Below, one piece after another: positions 1-6,056 of a stretch of DNA of 6,930 bases. Numbering within the stretch: the first letter of the stretch is position 1; every line of letters starts with the position of its first letter. The notes beneath the pieces were generated by a model. That model made no database searches. It saw only the letters and a program-made list of their open reading frames with translations, and was not told the DNA's origin. The stretch is from Nitrosopumilaceae archaeon. GTDB taxonomy: Archaea > Thermoproteota > Nitrososphaeria > Nitrososphaerales > Nitrosopumilaceae. Location: the NCBI GenBank assembly GCA_021296165.1, contig JAGWAW010000075.1, forward strand, positions 1 to 6,930. Reading direction: 5' to 3'. Position numbers and translations under genes: made by a program.

Positions 1-50
1 GCCTTTCGGTCCCTAGCGGGCCTTGGCAGCGGGTGTGGGTTCATGATCAT
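1..50 (-). CDS. Possible N-terminus of a partial gene running off the left edge
   Basis: A minus-strand frame starts at ATG 50 (second ATG at 44 in the same frame) and stays open to the window edge. It reads MIMNPHPLPRPARDRK. Only 16 codons are visible, with mostly G or C at third positions as in neighbouring genes. An AT-rich patch at 83-101 could be its promoter, but no box lies at the 28-base distance seen for the other genes, and there is no Shine-Dalgarno sequence. No family can be recognised. It could equally be non-coding, or a plus-strand gene could end here (a TAG lies at 14-16). This is a weak call. Confidence 0.2.
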   Translation of the reverse strand, partial: MIMNPHPLPRPARDRK

Positions 51-82
51 ATTGTCGCAGATTTTTGGACAAGGCCCCAGGA

Positions 83-101
83 TCATAAATATTTTTTAAA
101 C
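83..101 (-). promoter_or_regulatory. AT-rich patch, possible TATA region or transcription end
   Basis: This is a sharp island of A and T in otherwise GC-rich sequence. On the minus strand it contains TTTAAAAAATATTTATG. It could be a TATA region for a minus-strand gene at the left edge, or an AT-rich end region for the surface-protein transcript that stops at 253. The sequence alone does not decide between these. Confidence 0.3.
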
Positions 102-119
102 GGTACACGTTCAACCATC

Positions 120-134
120 TGGAAATATTTTCCA
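120..134. repeat. Short inverted repeat downstream of the surface-protein gene
   Basis: TGGAAA and TTTCCA form 6-base arms around a TAT centre. The repeat lies about 120 bases past the surface-protein stop and just upstream (in minus-strand terms) of the AT-rich patch. It could be a weak hairpin or a protein-binding palindrome. An inverted repeat this short can occur by chance. Confidence 0.3.
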
Positions 135-252
135 ATTCGTGCCATACCTGACCAATTAACACGCAGGCCTGTGGCATTCAAAACTCCGATACTCTGCGGC
201 ATTGCGGCAGCATGCCCCGACTGTGGCGGACTCCCGCAGCATTCGGGGGAAT

Positions 253-2340
253 CTACGGGTCGTATCTGTAGGTGGTGCTGGCCGTCTCGGACCCGGCCTC
301 GACGGTTACGGTGTATGTGCCGGGTATGGTTATGCTCCATGGCAGTTGTCCTATCCCGCTGTCGGTCACGTACGCGCGCTGCGGCCCGACTACGAGCCTG
401 TCGCCCTCGTTTATGGCCACGGTCACATAAGTCTGGATGGCGCCGGATATCACGATCATGGGTCGGACGCTCGAGTCGTCGACACGGACAGCCAAGCCGT
501 CGGCAGTCTGCGCCGATACGAACAGCTCCGCCACGTCGGAGTTGGGCCCGCTGGCCGCCCTCACCGTCCAGGTCCCGCTCTCCGCGTTCAGAGGTATGCG
601 GAGGCGCTGCTCAGTCAGCATGCCTGTCTTGCCCGCCAACGTCTCGACCCTCTGTACTATGTTGCCGTCGGGGTCCATCAGCGTAATTGTCAATATGACG
701 TTGCTGCTGGTGGTGCCCAAGACCAGTACTGGATCTCCCGGCTTGTGGTCGATCCTTGCGGATATGTCCAGGGTGGATGCGCCCACCGAGAGTCCAACGC
801 CGAACTCATGGTCGTCCTGGACGGTTCCCCTCTGGGCGATGGCCGTATACACTCCCGACGAGAACGTGCTGATGTCCAAGTGGTAGACGGCCCGGCCGTC
901 CGCCTGCAGCGTGGCGTTGCCCCTGTGCACCACCGTGTCGGAGTCGTCCAGCACCAGTATGTTGATCTCGTCGCCGGGCGTGCCCGTTATCACTATGTTT
1001 GGTGTCTCCGAGGACAGGTAGTTGACCTTGTCAAAGGTTATCACGGTGGGCATCTCCACGACGCCGCCCAGCCCTGCGTACACGAACTCGCGCTCGGTTC
1101 CTTGGGAGACTATGAGGGTGTATGTGCCCTTGCGTAAATTGGGGCTGGTTGCAAACTCCCACCAGACCACTCCGTCAGGACCCACCGTCCAGCTGTCCAA
1201 GGCCAACTCGTCACCGGCGGGGCCCTGTAATATCAGGTAGATGCTCTCGCCCGGCGTGGCAGTTCCGTTGAACTCGATGGTGTCGCCGGGCTGGAAGATG
1301 GCCCGGACCGGCTCCAGCATGATTACCTTGCCGGACTCGACAGTCCATCCAGCCTCGGAGGTCTGGTCCCCGTCGTTGACCTGGACGGAGTACCTTCCCA
1401 AGGGTGCATCCAAGGGTATGATTATGCTCTCGGGTATACTCCACGCCCCGGTGTGGTCGGCCGTCACCACCTTGACGGAGATGATGTCGCCCCCGGGACC
1501 GTACAGATTACAGACTATGGAGTTCAGGGGGGCGGCGGTCCCCGATACGCTTATGCGGTCGCCCCGGCGGTATGTCGAATCCAGTTCGCCTATGGCCAGG
1601 TCCGCCCCATTGACGTGGGCATCCTCGGCTGTCTCGCCAAGCCTTAGGCTTATCTGCAGGTCGGCTCCCATGCGGTCGGTTAGTACAAAGTCAACCCTGC
1701 CGTCCAGCGTGTTGGGTATGGTTCTAGTTGCCACAAAGCCACCGGCCGCGTCCGTCTCCAACGACTTCATTCTGTTACCGCCTATGGTCAAGTCCAGCTC
1801 CTGGAGGGGGCCAAAACCGCTTCCCACCAGCCTTATGGCCGAGCCGGGGGTGGGTTTTTCGGGTATTGTGCGAAACTCCGACACGTCCAGTATGCCCTGC
1901 TCCATATCGTTGCTGGACTGCGTAGCGCCCTGCCCCGCATCTTCGGACGTATCCTGCTCCGGGGCCAGCAGCAGGCCCCATTGAACCTCGGTGCTGTCCC
2001 GGGACGCGGACCAGTATATCTGGGGAGCCTCTCCTTGGAGCTTTATCCCGAGCTTGACGGTGTGGCCGTCCTCCAGCATGCTCCCGTACAGCCTTATGGA
2101 TTCGGGACTGTCGGCGATCAGCCAGCCTGGATCCGCCGCGTACTCGCTTATGGACGCGCCGCCCGGCTCAAACCATACCACTATGTCGTCTATGAGTTCC
2201 CCGGAGGCGGTGAAGGAGGCCAGTATGCTGTTCTCTAGCACATCGACCTCGACGTCCACTTGGGCCAAGGCGCTGGGCGCGGCCAAGGCTGTCAGGGCCG
2301 CCAGCATCAGCGCGACCCCAGCGACCCACCCGCCATTCAT
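253..2340 (-). CDS. Secreted/surface protein with Ig-like beta-sandwich repeats
   Basis: This 695-residue protein is predicted to be exported. Residues 1-26 are a signal peptide, with a hydrophobic core (VAGVALMLAALTALAAPSALA) and an A-L-A cleavage site before Q27. Residues about 165-235 resemble an IPT/TIG-like sandwich (LVGSGF motif). Four related units of roughly 75-95 residues follow, at about 246-325, 338-415, 432-505 and 518-598. Each contains a start like 'PGD-I--SGT', a central 'GP-GD' or 'DPDGN' turn and an end like 'GTYTV'. A final half unit runs to residue 695. The protein has only one cysteine (277) and no C-terminal membrane segment or recognisable anchor. Repeats of this style are common in thaumarchaeal cell-surface and adhesion proteins, so a role in the envelope or in contact with a surface or host is inferred. 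The frame could extend to 2526, but ATG 2340 is preferred because it places the signal peptide at the N-terminus and has a TATA-like box 28 bases upstream. The exact function is unknown. Confidence 0.9.
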   Translation of the reverse strand: MNGGWVAGVALMLAALTALAAPSALAQVDVEVDVLENSILASFTASGELIDDIVVWFEPGGASISEYAADPGWLIADSPESIRLYGSMLEDGHTVKLGIKLQGEAPQIYWSASRDSTEVQWGLLLAPEQDTSEDAGQGATQSSNDMEQGILDVSEFRTIPEKPTPGSAIRLVGSGFGPLQELDLTIGGNRMKSLETDAAGGFVATRTIPNTLDGRVDFVLTDRMGADLQISLRLGETAEDAHVNGADLAIGELDSTYRRGDRISVSGTAAPLNSIVCNLYGPGGDIISVKVVTADHTGAWSIPESIIIPLDAPLGRYSVQVNDGDQTSEAGWTVESGKVIMLEPVRAIFQPGDTIEFNGTATPGESIYLILQGPAGDELALDSWTVGPDGVVWWEFATSPNLRKGTYTLIVSQGTEREFVYAGLGGVVEMPTVITFDKVNYLSSETPNIVITGTPGDEINILVLDDSDTVVHRGNATLQADGRAVYHLDISTFSSGVYTAIAQRGTVQDDHEFGVGLSVGASTLDISARIDHKPGDPVLVLGTTSSNVILTITLMDPDGNIVQRVETLAGKTGMLTEQRLRIPLNAESGTWTVRAASGPNSDVAELFVSAQTADGLAVRVDDSSVRPMIVISGAIQTYVTVAINEGDRLVVGPQRAYVTDSGIGQLPWSITIPGTYTVTVEAGSETASTTYRYDP

Positions 2341-2364
2341 AGGGAATGGGTTTCGCGCCCCGGC

Positions 2365-2371
2365 AATTAAA
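2365..2371 (-). promoter_or_regulatory. TATA-like box of the surface-protein gene
   Basis: TTTAATT on the minus strand is centred 28 bases upstream of ATG 2340. This is the archaeal TATA-to-start distance, so transcription would begin at or next to the A of the start codon and give a leaderless mRNA. No Shine-Dalgarno sequence precedes the ATG, which agrees. Confidence 0.55.
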
Positions 2372-2408
2372 CATTGATGATGCCGGTTCCTCCCGGAATG
2401 TCGGGTGA

Positions 2409-3691
2409 TTGATCCAAATATCTCAAATCTGGCCTCAAAAGCCGATCCAGACGAGTGTACGACGATCATGCGTCGTGTATGGCCGCGGTTTCTGGTGCAA
2501 ACTGTCCGACGCGCCGAACCAACCACTGCTGGCGTCGCCGTACGTGGTGCTGCGGTTCCCGGTCGTGCCGTCTAGGCACGCGGCCGAGTTTCGGCTCAGC
2601 CCATATGTTGTGGAAAGGTTGGTATGCGCTGCGCGGGTGGGTGCCGTGACCATAACGCCCGCCACCATATCGATATCATATGCGCCGCGGCCGGTCGCCC
2701 CACTCCAACCCAGGAGCATGATGGGGATGGACGTCAACAAGCGTGAGCACGTGGTGGCGAGCACGGACGGCGCCATACGGCGCATCCCAAACGTGGCCCT
2801 GAAGCACGCGCAGGTGCGCCGCAGGAAGTACGCCGGACTGCTCGTGACCGGCGGCAGGCCGGGCAGGAAGCACGGCGGGAGGCATTCCACTCCGCGACAC
2901 GTCAAGCATCCCGGCCGCAAGCCCAGGAACAAGTCCGGCAGCCATGCCAAGCGCCGCGACGAACGCGTAAGCAGGGGACGGCGCAGCAGGATAAACGCCA
3001 GGTACTACAACCAAAAGACCGACTGGCTATACAAGCTGATGCATGGGCTGGCGACACATTCCATGGGGCTGGCGCTGGAGCGCTCCACCATAGACCACCT
3101 ATTGGTTGGGCGGAACCGCAGTATGTCAAAGAAGGAGCGCGACCTGCTCAAGATGGGGCTCAGTCAGGTGACGATACTCAGGATAGCGAGGGAGGTGTTT
3201 GCCAAGTACGGCCTGCCCGTGCACGAAGTAGACCCGGCCGGGACCAGCTCCCGCTGCCCTGTGTGCGATACCAAGATGTGGGCTCCCAAATACCGGAGCA
3301 AATCATGGAATGTGTGGAGGCGCGCCAAGGCGTGCATCCCATGCTCATATTATGTGGACGGGGACGACGTGGCAGCCATCAACATTGTATGGCGCTGCGT
3401 GCCTACATATGAACCGGCAGCCGTTCCGGGGCGACCCATACAGGGCAGCTCCGGCCGGCGGGTGGCCGGGGATTGGGAGCAGCACCCCCCCCGCAGCTCG
3501 TCCAGACGCTGCTTGGCGCTGCCGCCGTGCCATTCCCGCACGTCGGCGAAGGGCGGCGGCCCAAAGGGAGCGCGAACATTCCACCACACATGGTGGCGGA
3601 CGCGCGTCTCCTGGACGACCGCCTGGATGCATCCAGCTGTGCCGCGGGCGTGGGGCCGCCGGGGGGAGTCTCCCCGGGAGCTATGCGCTAG
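2409..3691 (+). CDS. tnpB: TnpB-like (IS1341-type) transposase/RNA-guided nuclease, N-terminally short, frame uncertain at the C-terminus
   Basis: Coordinates give the outer limits; the true start and end are unsure. Counting from TTG 2409, the protein shows the RuvC-like core of TnpB. Asp108 lies in GMDVN, Glu224 in ALERS and Asp319 in DGDDVAAINI (family form D-R-D-x-N-A-A-x-N-I). A zinc ribbon between them has Cys283-x2-Cys286 and Cys309-x2-Cys312. A beta-strand pair (GAVTITPATISISY) precedes motif I, as in archaeal relatives. A Gly/Arg/Lys/His-rich stretch at about 138-192 lengthens the motif I-II spacing. TnpB usually has motif I near residue 190, so roughly 80 N-terminal residues are missing: an in-frame TGA sits at 2406-2408. 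Later starts are possible (GTG 2475, ATG 2718). Past the zinc ribbon the frame stays open to a TAG at 4221-4223, deep in the antisense of the next gene, which is not credible. A one-base shift at the C8 tract (3485-3492) would instead end the protein at TAG 3689-3691. No tnpA partner is visible. Probably an immobile remnant, or a domesticated copy. Confidence 0.72.
2459..2476. repeat. Hairpin near the left end of the tnpB unit
   Basis: ACGACG (2459-2464) and CGTCGT (2471-2476) are perfect 6-base inverted arms around a 6-base loop. It lies next to a possible GTG start (2475) of the tnpB-like gene and may be the left-end hairpin of the element. Confidence 0.35.
3485..3492 (+). other. C8 homopolymer, candidate frameshift or slippage site in tnpB
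   Basis: Eight consecutive C bases lie 95-100 bases after the zinc-ribbon coding region. With nine C bases the upstream tnpB frame would continue into the frame that stops at 3689-3691. With eight it runs on to 4223 in the antisense of the OLD gene. The tract may reflect a mutation, polymerase slippage or a sequencing error. Confidence 0.4.
3623..3636. repeat. Perfect 14-base palindrome near the right end of the tnpB unit
   Basis: CTGGATGCATCCAG is a perfect palindrome. It sits about 55 bases before the proposed tnpB stop and 22 bases before a second hairpin. A role as a right-end structure or part of a guide RNA is possible. A single palindrome of this length can also appear by chance in a window this size. 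Confidence 0.35.
3659..3677. repeat. GC-rich hairpin at the 3' end of the tnpB unit
   Basis: GGGGA (3663-3667) pairs with TCCCC (3671-3675) around a GTC loop. CC (3659-3660) pairs further with GG (3676-3677) across a two-base bulge. The hairpin lies just before the proposed tnpB stop. It may be the right-end hairpin of the element or the end of its guide RNA. No T-run follows, so it is not a clear terminator. Confidence 0.35.
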
Positions 3692-3713
3692 TGGGACACA
3701 CCCTGACGCCAGA

Positions 3714-5795
3714 TCAACTACGACCCCGACCGGAATCTTGGAAGTCCGGTGGGTTCTCCTGGTATTGACGTATGCGCTCGGCTATCGTCCTGTACAGGGA
3801 CCGGAAGCTGTCCTTGGTGGCATCGCTAAGGAAGCCGGTCTCGCCAGCGGCAATTTTGTCGCATATGTACCGAGTTATGTCCTCGCTGTTGAACTCGCCC
3901 CACCCATCCGCGTCGCGGTTGCTCCATATGGTCCTGAGGGCATCCACCACCCCGTCCTCGCCAAGCAGGTCGCTCTCCGACAGCCCCCTGTATCCCTCTT
4001 GGCGCAGCTTTACCTCGTAGGTCTGATTTACGGCATACAGGTAGTCGCTAGGGACAATATAGTCCTCGATGGACTTGAGCTTTCTGCCCTCTTTCTCGTA
4101 CAGTATGGTCTGCGCCGGGGCGAACCCGTTGCGGGCAAGCCGGCTGGATATGTGCCGGGACTCGGCGGAGTCGTCCAGCAGAACGAACGTCCGGTAGCCG
4201 TGGTCCCGGTAGAACGTGGCTAGGGGCAGGACCGCGTCCTTGGAGTGGCTGGCCACCACGTTGAGTGGGTTCATGGATATGTTGGGGTCCTCAAGGAACT
4301 TATCGAAGGCGTTCAGGTACATGGAATCGGACATGGTCTCCACTATGATGACTGGCCGGGAGTTGAAGCCGATACTGCTGTCGGTTATGGACTGGACCAG
4401 CCCCCGGGAGAGGCCATACAATATGGGGGTCAGGGTCTTGTCGTCGGCGTTCCAGTAGTCGTAGAATATCTTGCTGAGGTGACGGCGCCGGTCCAGCTCC
4501 ACAACCAGCAGGTTGCCCGGGTTGTAGTCGAATATCATGAACGGCGAGTGGGTGGCGTACAGTACTTGATTGGATCCCGCCAGATCCTTGAGCAAGTCGG
4601 CTATGCCCATCTGCTGCGTGGGGTGTAGGTTGCGCGCCGGCTCGTCCAGCAGCAGTATGGCCTCCTTCAGCTCGGCCCGCTGCGTCTCGGCAGCAAAGTT
4701 CACTATGAATGAGAACGTCCACTTGAACCCCTCGGCGCGGCGGTTCAGCAGCCCGGTGTTAGTGATGGTGCCGTCCCGGTGGACGTCGGATATCACCAGA
4801 CTCATTATGTTTCCGGGGCTGTACCGTAGGTCCACATGTATGGGATCTCCTTTCCAGGTGGGGTTGAGGCGCTTTGTGAGTTTGTTGCTGGCCGCGTTGA
4901 GTATCTTGATGAGGTTAGAGGGGCTGTCTTGGAATGACTCCAGTGAGTCCAAGTCCAGCTCTGCCAAATAAAAGAGGTTCCTGACAGTCTCGGCCTTGTC
5001 AAACTCCTCTACGAACTCAATGGTGCCGCCTCTCTCCCCCTTTTGCTCCCTGATGAACTCGTTGAGGTTTATGTTTCCATGTATCTTTTTGTAGTCGGAA
5101 AAATAAACAAACCGGGGGTGCAGCTCGGCCCCGATGAATCTCTCTAGGGCCTTTTTCTTGCCGATCCCCTCCAGCAGCTTTTCGAACTGGTTCTGGGGGT
5201 TTTTGTATATGGTGAGCCACTCGCCCATCACCTGCTCCTCGCGCACGACTATGACCTGAACGCTCTTGTGGAACTGTTCCATTCCCTCGTCAAACTGCCG
5301 CTGCGTGGCTGGTTGTGGGCCCTCGAAGAAGGAGGCATCAAGGCGCTCCCTGAGGTGGTTGGGTATGGTGTCCATGAACATCCGCACGTCTCTTGCCAGC
5401 ACGTCCCAGGATCCTGCATCCTGCATGTCTTCCTCCTCTATCTGGATGTCGCCAAAGTCGTACTGCACGTCGGGGTTGGTGTTTGTCCTGAACAGCCTTA
5501 CACCCTTGACTGGGGGTATGTCCGGGAACCTCTCTTGTATCATGGCGGTCTCGGCCGCGGTCATCTCAAAGTTGCCCTCCGCCAGCGTCATCTCAGACTT
5601 TAGCTCGTCGGACATCTCGTCGCACAGGTCCAGATCCGAGACGCCTTCGTCCCGGTTCAGCAGCGTGAGCGCCTGGAGTATGGTGGTCTTGCCGCTCTCG
5701 TTCCTTCCCACGAAGGCTGCCATGTCGCCTACCGTTATCTCCCCGGAGTCATGTATGCACCGGAATGCACGAACCCTGAACTTGCGCAGCCGCAT
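3714..5795 (-). CDS. OLD-family ATPase-Toprim nuclease-like protein
   Basis: This 693-residue protein has the layout of OLD (overcoming lysogenization defect) proteins, an ABC/SMC-like ATPase followed by a Toprim domain. The N-terminus LRKFRVRAFRCI is the usual opening strand. Walker A is GRNESGKT (residues 30-37), a signature-like segment is RRAEGFKWTFS (352-362), Walker B is ILLLDEP (380-386) and the switch His416 lies in ATHSPF. The middle region (about 120-340) matches the place where class 1 OLD proteins carry a dimerisation insert. The Toprim part has VETMSD (Glu486, Asp490), then LLDDS (541-543) where the family usually has D-x-D, then IEDY (577-578). Ser at 543 and the missing Gly after Glu486 are unusual. 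OLD proteins cut or nick DNA, and some, such as GajA of Gabija, act in phage defence; such a role here is inferred. ATG 5810 would add five residues. ATG 5795 is chosen because the family opening fits and a TATA-like box lies 28 bases upstream. The gene follows rps30e on the same strand and converges with tnpB. Confidence 0.92.
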   Translation of the reverse strand: MRLRKFRVRAFRCIHDSGEITVGDMAAFVGRNESGKTTILQALTLLNRDEGVSDLDLCDEMSDELKSEMTLAEGNFEMTAAETAMIQERFPDIPPVKGVRLFRTNTNPDVQYDFGDIQIEEEDMQDAGSWDVLARDVRMFMDTIPNHLRERLDASFFEGPQPATQRQFDEGMEQFHKSVQVIVVREEQVMGEWLTIYKNPQNQFEKLLEGIGKKKALERFIGAELHPRFVYFSDYKKIHGNINLNEFIREQKGERGGTIEFVEEFDKAETVRNLFYLAELDLDSLESFQDSPSNLIKILNAASNKLTKRLNPTWKGDPIHVDLRYSPGNIMSLVISDVHRDGTITNTGLLNRRAEGFKWTFSFIVNFAAETQRAELKEAILLLDEPARNLHPTQQMGIADLLKDLAGSNQVLYATHSPFMIFDYNPGNLLVVELDRRRHLSKIFYDYWNADDKTLTPILYGLSRGLVQSITDSSIGFNSRPVIIVETMSDSMYLNAFDKFLEDPNISMNPLNVVASHSKDAVLPLATFYRDHGYRTFVLLDDSAESRHISSRLARNGFAPAQTILYEKEGRKLKSIEDYIVPSDYLYAVNQTYEVKLRQEGYRGLSESDLLGEDGVVDALRTIWSNRDADGWGEFNSEDITRYICDKIAAGETGFLSDATKDSFRSLYRTIAERIRQYQENPPDFQDSGRGRS

Positions 5796-5819
5796 TGAGT
5801 AAGAGGCCATTCGAGGCGG

Positions 5820-5825
5820 ATTTAA
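5820..5825 (-). promoter_or_regulatory. TATA-like box of the OLD-family gene
   Basis: TTAAAT on the minus strand is centred about 27.5 bases upstream of ATG 5795 but only 12.5 bases upstream of ATG 5810. The spacing supports a leaderless start at 5795. It lies in the short gap after rps30e, so the OLD gene probably has its own promoter, although read-through from rps30e is possible. Confidence 0.5.
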
Positions 5826-5841
5826 CTTATTCGTAGTTGGA

Positions 5842-6024
5842 TCAGCGCCGCCTTCTTCTCTGGCCGGGCTTGTTCTGGCCCGGGAACCGGTTGAGCTTCA
5901 GCCTCTTGCGGTAGTTGTCCTTGTTTTGGACGCTGGCACTGGTGCCGACCCTCTTGCGTCCCTCTACTTTGGGGGTCTGCCCTCTGACCTTGCCGGCCTT
6001 GGTAAGCGAACCGTGGGTTGCCAT
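5842..6024 (-). CDS. rps30e: Small ribosomal subunit protein S30e (eS30)
   Basis: This 60-residue, very basic protein opens with MATHGSLTKAGKVRGQTPKV. That is the conserved S30e start, matching the eukaryotic H-G-S-L-x-x-A-G-K-V-R-G-Q-T-P-K-V core. It continues with a basic RNA-binding region and ends in five arginines. It is a structural protein of the small ribosomal subunit, present in archaea and eukaryotes and absent from bacteria. In many eukaryotes it is made as a fusion to a ubiquitin-like protein; here it stands alone at the normal archaeal length. Its start lies 27 bases after the tpiA stop, and a TATA-like GATAAAAG overlaps that stop 28 bases upstream, so a separate leaderless transcript is likely. 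No Shine-Dalgarno sequence is seen. Confidence 0.97.
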   Translation of the reverse strand: MATHGSLTKAGKVRGQTPKVEGRKRVGTSASVQNKDNYRKRLKLNRFPGQNKPGQRRRRR

Positions 6025-6048
6025 GCGGTGGCGGTATATGGTAGTGGG

Positions 6049-6056
6049 CTTTTATC
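6049..6056 (-). promoter_or_regulatory. TATA-like box of rps30e, overlapping the tpiA stop codon
   Basis: GATAAAAG on the minus strand is centred about 28.5 bases upstream of ATG 6024. It includes the TAA stop of tpiA (6054-6052). This indicates a promoter internal to the tpiA-rps30e cluster, giving a leaderless rps30e mRNA. Confidence 0.55.

Larger units (their letters stand above)
2459..3691 (+). mobile_element. Probable tnpB-only insertion element or its remnant
   Basis: The tnpB-like frame is bounded on the left by a hairpin at 2459-2476 and on the right by a 14-base palindrome and a hairpin at 3623-3677. Elements of the IS200/IS605 group lack terminal inverted repeats and carry subterminal hairpins, so this arrangement fits. 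The boundaries are estimates, since no target motif or empty site can be seen. The unit lies between two oppositely oriented chromosomal genes without disrupting either one. Confidence 0.4.

Noticed and set aside
202..1137. Long open frame on the plus strand (311 codons) opposite the surface-protein gene
   Set aside because: It lies within the antisense of a gene with a clear signal peptide and repeats. Its translation has no recognisable domain and is rich in residues expected from reading GC-rich coding DNA backwards.
1241..1984. 247-codon plus-strand frame opposite the surface-protein gene
   Set aside because: It is Ser/Pro-rich antisense of Ig-repeat codons, with no start signal or domain.
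2341..2526. N-terminal extension of the surface protein to 2526
   Set aside because: The extra 62 residues would bury the signal peptide inside the protein, and the TATA-like box at 2365-2371 would fall inside the coding region.
3495..4223. In-frame C-terminal extension of the tnpB-like frame to 4223
   Set aside because: Most of it is antisense to the well-supported OLD-family gene. No TnpB carries such an extension, and the open frame is explained by high GC content.
3714..5795. Reading the OLD-family gene and its surroundings as a complete Gabija defence pair
   Set aside because: No UvrD-like helicase gene is present on either side in this window: the neighbours are S30e and a tnpB unit.
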